A stretch of 64,000 bases of DNA from NCBI GenBank assembly GCA_031296115.1, contig JARLGI010000027.1:62001-126000 (forward strand). Reading direction: 5' to 3'. This DNA is from Acidobacteriota bacterium (GTDB lineage Bacteria > Acidobacteriota > Terriglobia > Terriglobales > Acidobacteriaceae). The notes under the pieces are model-generated. The model saw only the letters and a list, made by a program, of their open reading frames with translations. It had not been told where the DNA came from and ran no database searches. The number at the start of each line of letters is the position of its first letter. The stretch's first letter is position 1. Position numbers and translations under genes: made by a program. This document shows positions 34,479 through 42,748 of this stretch, piece after piece.

Positions 34479-35750
34479 GTGCGTTCAACTGCCAGCAATC
34501 CCGTGCCGAACGGCAAAACCGGTATCAACTCGAACGCGAGCCGTCCACAGCCGAAAGCCAACACCGGATCGGCGTTTCTCAACTGGGTGGCCGATACGTC
34601 GACAGCGCTGGTTCATCTTGAGCGCCGATTCGATCCACTCTTTCGCTCCGCATTTGATGCGGTGCTTCGCGATCCGCTGGCGCGCCTGACCACCGCCTTG
34701 ATGAACATGCAGCGTCCGAACGAAGGCTTGAAGATCGCGGAAGAGCGGCCGATTCCCGACGAAGAGGCTTACGTCGATGCGATCATCGACAGCTTCCAGA
34801 AGCAGATGAAGCTATTGTGGAAACCCGGTGGCTTCGAGCGCGGCGGCAACACCAAAACGCACGGCATCGTGCGCGCCGAATTCACAGTGCACGACAATCT
34901 GCCCGCACAGTTCCGCCACGGCATTTATGCCGAGCCGAAGACCTATCGCTCATGGATACGTTTTTCCGGGCCTGGTCCATACGTCACGCCGGACATCGAC
35001 GACGTCGGCTTCATGAGCATCAGCGTCAAGCTGATGGGCGTGCCCGGCCCGAAGCTGATGGACGAGGAGAAATTCACCCAGGACATGTTCGGCGTTTCGC
35101 CGCCGACCTTCGTTACACCCGACGTCAACGCCAACGCGCAGTTGCAGGTTGAGAGCCTCAAGAACACCCAGATCTTTTACTTCGTCAACTTTCGCCGGTC
35201 GCACATCCTCGATCTCATCATGCAGGCGCTGTGGATCAAGACGCAGAGCAGCCCGTTCGAAGCGCCATACTTCAGTTGCGTCCCGTATCTGCTCGGCGAA
35301 GGGCAGGCGATGCAGTACTCGTTCTGGCCAAAGCGGAAGAAGCGCACGCGGATACCGCGGTTGCCGTTCCGCCCGCCCGACGACTACCTGCGGGACGCCA
35401 TGGTTTCCACGCTGGCGCAAGAGGATATGGAGTTCGATGTCCGCCTGCAACTCCAGACCGATCCGCACCTGATGCCCATCGAAAACAATGGCGTGTTATG
35501 GCCGGAGAAGCTTTCGCCGCGCGTGTCCGTTGCCACGTTGCGCATACCCAAGCAGACCTTCAACTCGCCGGCGCAAATGAATTTCGCCAAGCGGCTTTCC
35601 TACAATCCATGGCACTGCATTCCCGAGCATCGTCCACTGGGGAACCAGAGCCGCGCCCGCAAACGCATGTATTTTCTTCTATCGCAACTGCGGCACAACA
35701 TGAACGAGGTCCCCCACTACGAGCCCACCGGCGACGAGACTTTCGAATAG
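34479..35750 (+). CDS. Catalase-fold haem protein (y4iL/AOS-like, 423 aa)
   Basis: Member of the catalase-related haem superfamily, smaller than true catalases. The core shows THGIVRAEFTVHDNLPAQFR with the distal-side His near residue 128, then GIYAEPKTYRSWIRFSGPGP, DDVGFMSISVKLMGVPG and FVTPDVNANA. The C-terminal segment around ALHCIPEHRPLG-like sequence (NPWHCIPEHRPLGNQSRARK) carries the region near the proximal ligand, although I cannot assign the Tyr. Relatives of this group include peroxidases and allene oxide/lipid-hydroperoxide-acting enzymes. Since TTG 34425 lies in the promoter, I take GTG 34479 as start, with GGGGTG 8 bases upstream. It is likely part of the oxidative system with the genes downstream. 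Confidence 0.8.
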   Translation: MRSTASNPVPNGKTGINSNASRPQPKANTGSAFLNWVADTSTALVHLERRFDPLFRSAFDAVLRDPLARLTTALMNMQRPNEGLKIAEERPIPDEEAYVDAIIDSFQKQMKLLWKPGGFERGGNTKTHGIVRAEFTVHDNLPAQFRHGIYAEPKTYRSWIRFSGPGPYVTPDIDDVGFMSISVKLMGVPGPKLMDEEKFTQDMFGVSPPTFVTPDVNANAQLQVESLKNTQIFYFVNFRRSHILDLIMQALWIKTQSSPFEAPYFSCVPYLLGEGQAMQYSFWPKRKKRTRIPRLPFRPPDDYLRDAMVSTLAQEDMEFDVRLQLQTDPHLMPIENNGVLWPEKLSPRVSVATLRIPKQTFNSPAQMNFAKRLSYNPWHCIPEHRPLGNQSRARKRMYFLLSQLRHNMNEVPHYEPTGDETFE

Positions 35751-35772
35751 CGCGCCCAGCGCTTCTTTGCCA

Positions 35773-35801
35773 TTGACAAAACCCGGCTCTGCCGCCATAG
35801 T
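35773..35801 (+). promoter_or_regulatory. Promoter TTGACA-N17-CATAGT before the three-gene peroxidase operon
   Basis: TTGACA (35773-35778) and CATAGT (35796-35801), identical to the pair at 34425-34453, with the same flanking CA before the -35 and AAA after it. It lies 76 bases before the ATG at 35877. Shared architecture suggests shared control. Confidence 0.7.
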
Positions 35802-35876
35802 GAGCAACACTCTTACGGGGTTCAATTCAACTACAGACAAGCCGTGCAGCGTGCGCCGCACGGAGGAGACTCAACT

Positions 35877-36314
35877 ATGGCCTATACCTCGGCGCAACTT
35901 CTCACTATGTCGCAGCAGCAACTGGACGACCTCTTCTCGGGCAGTCCGGCTGGCGACATCCCTAGCGGCGAGGCTGAGGGGACTGCCATTATCGCGTCGG
36001 GTACGCCGGTCAGTGCAGAGATTGCGTCGCTGATCAATACCTTTGCCTGGCAGGGCAAGACCTTTGACGCGGTGCACGGCACGCTGCGCAATCGCATCAC
36101 CGCGGTCGGCATCAATGCCATCGTGGCAGAGGTGTACAAAACGCAAAGCTGGTTCGACGGCAAGGAGTGCATTGTTCTCGACTACTCCAAGACATCGACG
36201 GTCGCCAGCCACATCCGTGATGAAATCCGCTCGATCGGTTCCGGTCTCTACTTGGGCGTCGTGTTCTGGGACAAGAAACGGACCATCAACTTCGCCCTCC
36301 AATTCCCCAGCTAA
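35877..36314 (+). CDS. Unknown 145-aa protein of the DyP operon
   Basis: I do not recognise a family. The N-terminus MAYTSAQLLTMSQQQLDDLF is helical and soluble. The middle (PVSAEIASLINTFAWQGKTF, then NRITAVGINAIVAEVYKTQ) looks like a lipocalin- or START-like alpha/beta arrangement. The C-terminal strands IVLDYSKTSTVASHIRDEIR and LYLGVVFWDKKRTINFALQF resemble lipocalin-like small-molecule carriers annotated near redox enzymes. ATG 35877 follows GGAGGAGACTCAACT. Its stop overlaps the next start by one base (TAATG), so it is coupled to the 433-aa protein. It may bind a lipid or haem-related substrate. Confidence 0.72.
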   Translation: MAYTSAQLLTMSQQQLDDLFSGSPAGDIPSGEAEGTAIIASGTPVSAEIASLINTFAWQGKTFDAVHGTLRNRITAVGINAIVAEVYKTQSWFDGKECIVLDYSKTSTVASHIRDEIRSIGSGLYLGVVFWDKKRTINFALQFPS

Positions 36315-37615
36315 TGACCCCGCAGTCACAGTTCATGGTGCTGGCATCGATCGCTGCGGGTCGAATGGATGATTTGCGCCACCTGCTTGCCTCCATGAAC
36401 AGGGAAGTAGGCGTCGTCGATCCGCAAAACCGGCTGGTGCCGTTTGGGCAGTTTGAACGCCTGCACTTCGCGCGCTTCGTCATCATCGACGACAAGACAT
36501 CGGTTGATGTCGCAGCTTACGGTCTCCCGATCGTGCAGTACCCGGTCTATCTGGCGTTTCTGGGCGACCTTGACGGGTCGCCCGATGCCCTCTTGGCCGA
36601 GTTAGTGCAGAAGGCCGGCGATGGCTTGCGGCGCATCTTTGCCCATTGCGATGGTTTTAGTTCCGACACCGATATCCTGGGATGGATGAAGTCGCACAAC
36701 GTCGCTGCCGCGGCCTTTTACGCGAATTGGCTGGGTCGCACCGTGCGCCAGGTTCGCGAGGAAGACACGCTGCGGCAGGCACTAGAGAGCTTCGTCGAGC
36801 AACACCGCGATTCGCTTGCTGGGATGCAAGCCCGCGAGAAGCATGCCGCGCTGAAAAAGTTCGTCGCTGCGGAACAGCGGGCCGGGCGCATCACTCTGAC
36901 GCCCCCGGAGCCGACGCCGCTGGGATGGAAGATTCGCAATTTCCTGCACCTGGTTGGCGTGCCGCTGGTTCTCCTGGTGTTGTCGCCGTTGCTGCTGCTG
37001 TATCTGCCGGTTTTCATCTATCAGTTGCGAAGCCGTGAGAAGACCGATCCGGTGATAGCGCCGCGAATCGAACCGTCGCACGCTCATGAACTGGCGGAAC
37101 TTGAGGACCACGAGACTACGAACCAGTTCAGTGCTTTTGGCAGCCTCAAGCCCGAGCTGTTCCGCCGGGAGTTGCTGACGTTTCTGCTGTGGATCATCGA
37201 CTACGCGGCGCGGCACGTTTTCAATCGTGGACGTCTGACGCGAGTTACGACCATCCACTTTGCGCGCTGGGTCTTCGTGGACAATAAGCGCCGGATGCTG
37301 TTTGCCAGCAACTACGACGGCAGTCTCGAGAGCTACATGGACGACTTCATCAACAAGGTCGGCTTCGGATTGAACATCGCATTCAGCAACGGGCTGGGAT
37401 ATCCACAAACCAACTGGCTATTCATGGATGGCGCGAAGGACGAGCAGAAATTCAAGTACATGCTGCGCCGCCATCAACTACCGACGCAGGTCTGGTACCA
37501 CGCAACGCCCGGCCTGACAGCGATGAATATGCAACGCAACGCGCTCATCCGGCAGGGCCTGGAGAACATGTATATGACGGACGGCGAGGTCAGAGAATGG
37601 CTGCAACTGCTGTAG
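36314..37615 (+). CDS. Unknown membrane protein with duplicated domain (433 aa)
   Basis: Two copies of one domain flank a membrane segment. The N-copy (about residues 40-165) opens with FERLHFARFVIIDDKT, followed by AFLGDLDGSPDALLAELVQK and a DILGWMKSHNV helix. The C-copy (about 305-425) opens with VTTIHFARWVFVDNKRRMLF, followed by SNYDGSLESYMDDFINK and FMDGAKDEQKFKYML. Between them lies a hydrophobic stretch (FLHLVGVPLVLLVLSPLLLL and more) that is probably a hairpin, followed by LRSREK. The HFAR(F/W)V-D core and YDGS/LDGS motif suggest a ferredoxin-like fold, as in DyP/chlorite-dismutase relatives. The function is unknown. It overlaps the DyP gene by 19 bases, so close cooperation is likely. 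Confidence 0.75.
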   Translation: MTPQSQFMVLASIAAGRMDDLRHLLASMNREVGVVDPQNRLVPFGQFERLHFARFVIIDDKTSVDVAAYGLPIVQYPVYLAFLGDLDGSPDALLAELVQKAGDGLRRIFAHCDGFSSDTDILGWMKSHNVAAAAFYANWLGRTVRQVREEDTLRQALESFVEQHRDSLAGMQAREKHAALKKFVAAEQRAGRITLTPPEPTPLGWKIRNFLHLVGVPLVLLVLSPLLLLYLPVFIYQLRSREKTDPVIAPRIEPSHAHELAELEDHETTNQFSAFGSLKPELFRRELLTFLLWIIDYAARHVFNRGRLTRVTTIHFARWVFVDNKRRMLFASNYDGSLESYMDDFINKVGFGLNIAFSNGLGYPQTNWLFMDGAKDEQKFKYMLRRHQLPTQVWYHATPGLTAMNMQRNALIRQGLENMYMTDGEVREWLQLL

Positions 37616-39126
37616 ACAGCGGTATCCAAAGGACTGCATCGGCGGTAGATTACAGCGACGTCCAGGGACTGGTGCGCTTCGGTTACGGCAAGCTCACCGA
37701 GAGCTGTTTTCTGCTGCTGAACATTCGGGATGCCGCAGCCGCTCGCTCCTGGCTGGCCACGGCCCCGGTGACCAACGCGGTGCAATTGGACCAGGCGTCG
37801 CCTACAGCGCTACAGATCGCCTTCACGCACGAAGGACTACAGTCACTGCAAGTGCCCGACGAGGTGCTGGCCGGCTTCTCGGCAGAATTTCTTACGGGCA
37901 TGGCGGGTGAGGAGAGCCGATCACGGCGGCTGGGCGATGTAGGCGCGAATGCACCGGAATACTGGCAATGGGGCGGGTCGGGGAGGGTTCCGCACATCGT
38001 GCTTATGCTCTACGCTCAGCCGGGCAAACTCGAAGGGTGGACGCTTGCGATCCAGGAGGCGAACTGGAATGCCGCCTTCGAAGTGGTCACCTGCCTGCTG
38101 ACTTCGAACCTCGATGGCATCGAGCCATTTGGCTTCGCCGACGGCATCAGCCAGCCGGCGCTCGATTGGGAGCGCCAGCGGAAGCCCGCCAAGAACGAAC
38201 TGGCCTATGGCAATCTGGCAGCGCTCGGCGAGTTCCTGATGGGCTATCCGAACGAATACTCCAAGTACACCGACCGGCCGCTGCTGGCCCCTGATGCGCC
38301 GGGAAGCACTGCGCTGCCCCCAGCGGAGGACGTGGCTAATCAGCGAGATCTTGGGCGCAACGGGACGTACGTGGTCTTCCGACAGCTGCAGCAGGATGTG
38401 CGCGGCTTTTGGCGGTTCTTGGACGCTCAGACGAATTCCGACCCGCAAGCTCGGCAGAGCATGGGCGAAGACATGGTGGGCCGCAAGATGGACGGCGAGC
38501 CGCTGGTCGAACTTAGCGATGATCCCATCGCCGGAATCGACCCCGGCACGACCCCGCACAACCAGTTCACGTACAACTCCGACGCTGACGGCTTGAGTTG
38601 CCCCTTCGGTGCGCACGTCCGCCGCGCCAACCCGCGCAATGCCGACCTGCCGCCCGGCTCGTCGGGGCTGCTATCGAAGGCGCTGCACACCTTCGGCTTC
38701 GGCAACAAGCAGTACCGGGATGACATCATCGCCTCAACCCGCTTCCACCGAGTCCTGCGGCGCGGACGCGAGTATGGCCCCGGCCTGTCGCCCGAGCAGG
38801 CAATTCAAACCAATGTTTCGGACCCCGGGGAGCACGGTATCTACTTCATTTGTTTGAACGCCAACATCTCGCGCCAGTTTGAGTTCGTGCAGAACGCCTG
38901 GATCATGAGCACGAAATTCGACGCCATGACGGAAGAGAGCGACCCTCTGTTGGGCAACCGGCAACCCGTCGCAGGCTGTCCTTTCACCGACACCTTCTCA
39001 GTGCCTCAAGTCGAAGGGTTGCGCACCCGCATTACAGGCCTGCCGCAATTCGTAACCGTGAAGGGTGGCGCGTATTTCTTCCTACCCAGCCTCAGCGCAC
39101 TGCGCTACCTGGCTGCGGTGCGATAG
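37597..39126 (+). CDS. DyP-type peroxidase (509 aa)
   Basis: A dye-decolorising haem peroxidase that uses H2O2. The GxxDG signature is present as GFADGISQP, with the catalytic Asp/Arg environment; the conserved proximal-His region lies in the CPFGAHVRRANPRNA block. The FVQNAWIMSTKFD segment and PVAGCPFTDTFSVP are further family hallmarks. There is no Tat or Sec signal, so it may be cytoplasmic or encapsulated; no encapsulin gene is in the window. The length suggests a DyP of the larger (C/D-like) class. ATG 37597 overlaps the upstream gene. Last gene of the operon, possibly fed with H2O2 from the GMC enzyme. Confidence 0.9.
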   Translation: MAATAVDSGIQRTASAVDYSDVQGLVRFGYGKLTESCFLLLNIRDAAAARSWLATAPVTNAVQLDQASPTALQIAFTHEGLQSLQVPDEVLAGFSAEFLTGMAGEESRSRRLGDVGANAPEYWQWGGSGRVPHIVLMLYAQPGKLEGWTLAIQEANWNAAFEVVTCLLTSNLDGIEPFGFADGISQPALDWERQRKPAKNELAYGNLAALGEFLMGYPNEYSKYTDRPLLAPDAPGSTALPPAEDVANQRDLGRNGTYVVFRQLQQDVRGFWRFLDAQTNSDPQARQSMGEDMVGRKMDGEPLVELSDDPIAGIDPGTTPHNQFTYNSDADGLSCPFGAHVRRANPRNADLPPGSSGLLSKALHTFGFGNKQYRDDIIASTRFHRVLRRGREYGPGLSPEQAIQTNVSDPGEHGIYFICLNANISRQFEFVQNAWIMSTKFDAMTEESDPLLGNRQPVAGCPFTDTFSVPQVEGLRTRITGLPQFVTVKGGAYFFLPSLSALRYLAAVR

Positions 39127-39147
39127 GGCAATGACTACAATCGAGGA

Positions 39148-39453
39148 ATGACCGCCAACCGTCTCGCCCGCGTGCAGGAGCAGTTGCGGTTCTACGAGCA
39201 TCCGCTCGTGGAATTCGACGCGCGCGCAAAAGGCGATGCAGTCGAGGTCATCATCCGGCCGCGTTTCACGGAGCCCCGGGTCCACACCTACTACTTCGAG
39301 CTGCACCCCCGTGATTTCGACAATCCGCAGTTCGAATGGGCACTCCAGCGCCAGATTTTTGACTGCCTGCATGACTACCTGGTCGAGATGTTCATCCGCA
39401 CGCCGCAACACCGCAAAGAGCATCAGCAGATGGAGCGCGAGGGCAAACTGTGA
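39148..39453 (+). CDS. Conserved hypothetical protein (101 aa)
   Basis: A small soluble alpha/beta protein. RVQEQLRFYEHPLVEFDARA and VIIRPRFTEPRVHTYYFELH suggest two beta strands, followed by an amphipathic C-terminal helix (FEWALQRQIFDCLHDYLVEM). I know no function. Its TGA overlaps the GTG of the methyltransferase by 4 bases (GTGA), so the two are co-translated. Confidence 0.7.
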   Translation: MTANRLARVQEQLRFYEHPLVEFDARAKGDAVEVIIRPRFTEPRVHTYYFELHPRDFDNPQFEWALQRQIFDCLHDYLVEMFIRTPQHRKEHQQMEREGKL

Positions 39454-40616
39454 ACCTTTGGCGCAGAGAAACCACTCCCCAGGTATCTCCCCTTCGCCAG
39501 CGAATTACAGAGGAGATTCGCCGCCAAGGGCCGCTTCCATTCTCTCGCTACATGGAGCTTTGCCTGTATGAACCCGAGTTAGGTTATTACTCGCGCCCGC
39601 AGGAACAGTTCGGCAAAGGTGGTGATTTCTATACATCGAGCGATGTTCATGCGGTATTTGGGAGGTTGCTGGCGCGCCAATTCGAGGAAATGTGGCGCGC
39701 ACTGGATTCTCCTGAGCGTATCGACCTCATCGAGCTGGGTCCGGGGCGCGGACTGTTCGCGCGCGACGTGCTGGACTGGTCGGCAAAACAGTTTCCCGCC
39801 TTCGCCCAAGCCTTGCGTTACGGACTGGTAGAACAGTCGGCGCACTTGCGCGAGCGGCTACAGGGAAGACTAAGAGATCACTTCAGGGCGGGGTACACGG
39901 AGGTGTTCGATTCCATCGAGGCGGCAGGTGCTCAGGCGGGTGAAAACCTGATCGTCTTCGGCAACGAGTTCTTCGACGCTTTGCCGGTCGAAATCGTGGA
40001 CCACCGCGGAGAAGTGCATGTCGACGAACAAAATGGGCGATTTGCGGAGAGGTTCGCTCCACCTGCGGCGGCAGCGATGGAATTCCTCGACCGCTACGGC
40101 GTGCATCCGCCTGAGGGCGAGCGAGTGGAAGTGCCGTTGGCCTCGCTGGCCTGGCTGGATCACATTGCGGTGATGTTTCGCGGTCAGCGAGGGTTCCTAG
40201 TGCTGGTTGACTATGGCTATACCCGCGAGCAACAGCTGGCTGGGCGTCATCGCGACACGCTCATGACCTATTGCCAGCATCAGGCTGGCGCATCACCCTA
40301 CGACGCTCCAGGCGAGCAGGACATCACGGCGCACGTGAACTTCACAGCGCTGCGAGCACGAGGGGCCGAGCGTGGACTGGATGACCTCGCACTGTTGACA
40401 CAAACGCAATTCCTGCTTGGCATAGGAGAAGAAACACAGTTTGCCGACGCGTTTCAGGATTGTAGACAACCGCAGGAGCGCGCCAAGGTGGCGTTGCAAC
40501 TCAAGCACCTGATCTCGCCGGAGGGAATGGGCGAAACCTTTCAGGTGCTGCTGATGTCGCATGGGATAGCAAGGGAAAAGGCCGCCCCGTTGAGCGGCCT
40601 CAAACTGGCGCGATAA
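39450..40616 (+). CDS. SAM-dependent methyltransferase, MidA/NDUFAF7 family (388 aa)
   Basis: A class I methyltransferase. The N-terminus has the family block GPLPFSRYMELCLYEPELGY and the GGDFYTSSDVHAVFGRLLA motif. The SAM-binding motif I is LIELGPGRGLFARDVL. GNEFFDALPVEIV and FLVLVDYGYTREQQLAGRH follow. In mitochondria NDUFAF7 methylates an arginine of complex I; bacterial members are assumed to modify proteins. It starts at GTG 39450, overlapping the upstream gene. The 3' end contains the terminator of the convergent gene (40579-40600). Confidence 0.9.
   Translation: MNLWRRETTPQVSPLRQRITEEIRRQGPLPFSRYMELCLYEPELGYYSRPQEQFGKGGDFYTSSDVHAVFGRLLARQFEEMWRALDSPERIDLIELGPGRGLFARDVLDWSAKQFPAFAQALRYGLVEQSAHLRERLQGRLRDHFRAGYTEVFDSIEAAGAQAGENLIVFGNEFFDALPVEIVDHRGEVHVDEQNGRFAERFAPPAAAAMEFLDRYGVHPPEGERVEVPLASLAWLDHIAVMFRGQRGFLVLVDYGYTREQQLAGRHRDTLMTYCQHQAGASPYDAPGEQDITAHVNFTALRARGAERGLDDLALLTQTQFLLGIGEETQFADAFQDCRQPQERAKVALQLKHLISPEGMGETFQVLLMSHGIAREKAAPLSGLKLAR
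40579..40600 (-). terminator. Rho-independent terminator embedded in the opposite gene's coding end
   Basis: AGGCCGC (40579-40585) and GCGGCCT (40594-40600) form a 7-bp stem with an 8-base loop. On the minus strand the stem is followed by TTTCCC, 23 bases beyond the stop of the M1-like gene (40623). It sits inside the last codons of the methyltransferase gene. Confidence 0.65.
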
Positions 40617-40622
40617 AAGCGC

Positions 40623-42677
40623 TTACTGCATCCCGTTTGTTCCGGCATTGGGGTTGTAAGGAGTCTGCAGATACTTGCGCGCTTCGTCGAGAGCGCTCTG
40701 CGTATTGTCGTTGGTTTGCAGGGCCTGCCGATATTCATTGGTGGCACGCTCCCGCTGGCCGGTGAGATCGAAGATCTTGCCGAGTTGGATGTGGCTCCAG
40801 ACCTCGGTCCAGCGCGGCACGCCGTCGCCGTTCAGCGCCTCACGGTAAGCGTTGGCGGCCGACTGGTAATTGTGCTGCAGGAAGAACACCTCGGCGATGC
40901 GGTAGTGGGCCAGCGAGCTGTTCTTGTTGATGTCGAGGGCCTTCTGGAACTCCTTGAGCGCCTCCGTCAGGTCGTTCTGCTCCACATCCTGCTGGCCGCG
41001 CATGATGGCGGTCCGCACTTGCAGCTCCTGGGAGTTCTGCAGCACCTCATTGTTGGGATCAATGGTGATTCGCCGCGGCTTGCCGAAGGTCTCGACCGCG
41101 TAGGCGGAGTTGGTACCTTCCACCTCGACGCGCTTGGTCTCCGTCTTGCCGTCGGTATCAATTCTCAACTCGATGGGCATACGGAACAGGTCCATGTCCT
41201 GGGCGATCTCGCCTACCACGCGAAAACCCTTCGCCGTGCGATACACCGTGTACTTGTTCTTGAACTCCGGAGCGCCGGTGGAGTTCAGCCACTGGGTAAA
41301 GAACCATGAGAGCTGCTGACCGGAAGCCTGCTCGGCGATCTTGCGGAAGTCGTCCACGGAAGCCGATCTTCCTGCGTATTGCGACACGAACGTGCGCATG
41401 GTCTTGTCGAACGCCGCATCGCCGATGACCCAGCGCAGCATGTTCAGGATCATGCCGCCCTTGTCGGTGGCTAGAGATTGGAACTCGGGTGAAAAAGAAT
41501 CGAGCTTGCCGATATCCGCCATCGGCACGGATTGGTAGGCCAGGGCGCCGACGGCCATGTCCTTGGAAATCTCCTGGAATCCAGCCTGACCGGCCACGTG
41601 CTCCACGTACATCGCTTCCGAGTAGCGCGCGGCTCCGTCGCAGAGCCACCAGTCGTTCTTGCCGGCCGGACTCAGCATGGTGCCCCACCACTGGTGCGAG
41701 ATGGTGTTGGCCAGCAGGCGGTAGTTCACCTTGGCACTGAAAGCGTGGGACGCGAGCGCGGCGATCTCAGGCGCCCATGCGGAGGGCACCGTGTCGTTGG
41801 GCAGTTCAACCACGTTCAAGTTGTTGGTATACGGAGGCCCGAAGGTCGTGGTGTAGAAGAAAAACTCCTTGACCGCGGTGTCGGCGTAATCCTGCGCAAA
41901 ACCCTTGTGCTCGGTTGTCGTATAGACGCTGAGGTTCAATCCTCCTTCCGAACTCTTCGTCTGTTCGTACTTGCCGATCAGGATAGTCCCGGGAAAGCTC
42001 GGTCGTTCCTGGTAGGCGAAAGTGAAGGTCTTATAGCCCGCGGGGACTGCGAGCTTGCCGACGGCCACACGCGTTGCTCCTGACTTGCGGGCAGCGCCTG
42101 TCTCAAGCTCAAACTCGACCGGCGCACTGCTCTGCTTTCCGCTGCCGATAACGGTGTAACCGGCGGGCACGCTGACGCTCAACGTCGAGGTGAAGCGGTT
42201 AACACCATATCCAACTATCGGGAACCACCGCCCCGCATAGAGCAGGTAGGTCAGAGGGTCCCCGATATAAGCCAGCTTAAGCCCGGGAACAGGGCTATCG
42301 TCAGACGATTGGACGATTCCTTCGTAATCGAAGATGAGCGAGCTGCTGGCACCTTTCGACAGACCGTTGGGCAGCGAGATTCGGATGGTGGAATCCTGGC
42401 TGACGCGTTCGACGGGAAGAGCCGTGCCGCCGGCGTCCAGCACGCGCGTAGGCCGCAGGGCATTATGCAGCTCAAAAACGGCAATCGTGATGTCGTCGAG
42501 CGCTGTGAATTTCACCCGCGCCTGTGCCTTGATCTGGTGGGTCTGCGGAGTGACCACCGCATGAACGGCAACATCGTTCACTTGGATTCGCGGCTTTTCG
42601 ACCGCAAGGCAGAACGAAGTCAGAGCGAACAGGGAAACCGCGAGAAAGCGCCCAACGAACCGCGCCGGCATTTGCAT
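40623..42677 (-). CDS. M1-peptidase-like protein lacking HExxH, with C-terminal TPRs (684 aa)
   Basis: The signal peptide is RFVGRFLAVSLFALTSFCLA. The N-terminal beta domain and gluzincin-like core follow the M1 aminopeptidase layout (YNN-LNVVELPNDTVPSAW, SHQWWGTMLSPAGKNDWWLC, then ARYSEAMYVE). The active-site helix reads NTISHQWWG instead of HExxHQWWG: position 324 is Asn and 325 Thr, so the first zinc ligand and the catalytic Glu are missing; His328 is kept and the Glu of NEGFA is Asp347. Two TPR-like units (ALKEFQKALDINKNSSLAHY, SAANAYREAL) end the protein. It is probably a non-catalytic scaffold in the periplasm. ATG 42677 has GAGGAG upstream. Confidence 0.82.
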   Translation of the reverse strand: MQMPARFVGRFLAVSLFALTSFCLAVEKPRIQVNDVAVHAVVTPQTHQIKAQARVKFTALDDITIAVFELHNALRPTRVLDAGGTALPVERVSQDSTIRISLPNGLSKGASSSLIFDYEGIVQSSDDSPVPGLKLAYIGDPLTYLLYAGRWFPIVGYGVNRFTSTLSVSVPAGYTVIGSGKQSSAPVEFELETGAARKSGATRVAVGKLAVPAGYKTFTFAYQERPSFPGTILIGKYEQTKSSEGGLNLSVYTTTEHKGFAQDYADTAVKEFFFYTTTFGPPYTNNLNVVELPNDTVPSAWAPEIAALASHAFSAKVNYRLLANTISHQWWGTMLSPAGKNDWWLCDGAARYSEAMYVEHVAGQAGFQEISKDMAVGALAYQSVPMADIGKLDSFSPEFQSLATDKGGMILNMLRWVIGDAAFDKTMRTFVSQYAGRSASVDDFRKIAEQASGQQLSWFFTQWLNSTGAPEFKNKYTVYRTAKGFRVVGEIAQDMDLFRMPIELRIDTDGKTETKRVEVEGTNSAYAVETFGKPRRITIDPNNEVLQNSQELQVRTAIMRGQQDVEQNDLTEALKEFQKALDINKNSSLAHYRIAEVFFLQHNYQSAANAYREALNGDGVPRWTEVWSHIQLGKIFDLTGQRERATNEYRQALQTNDNTQSALDEARKYLQTPYNPNAGTNGMQ

Positions 42678-42748
42678 TCGGGAGAAAACTCCTCTATTGG
42701 TCACTATAAATGATGAAAAAACTACATGGGAAGATGCGATGCGACGCC

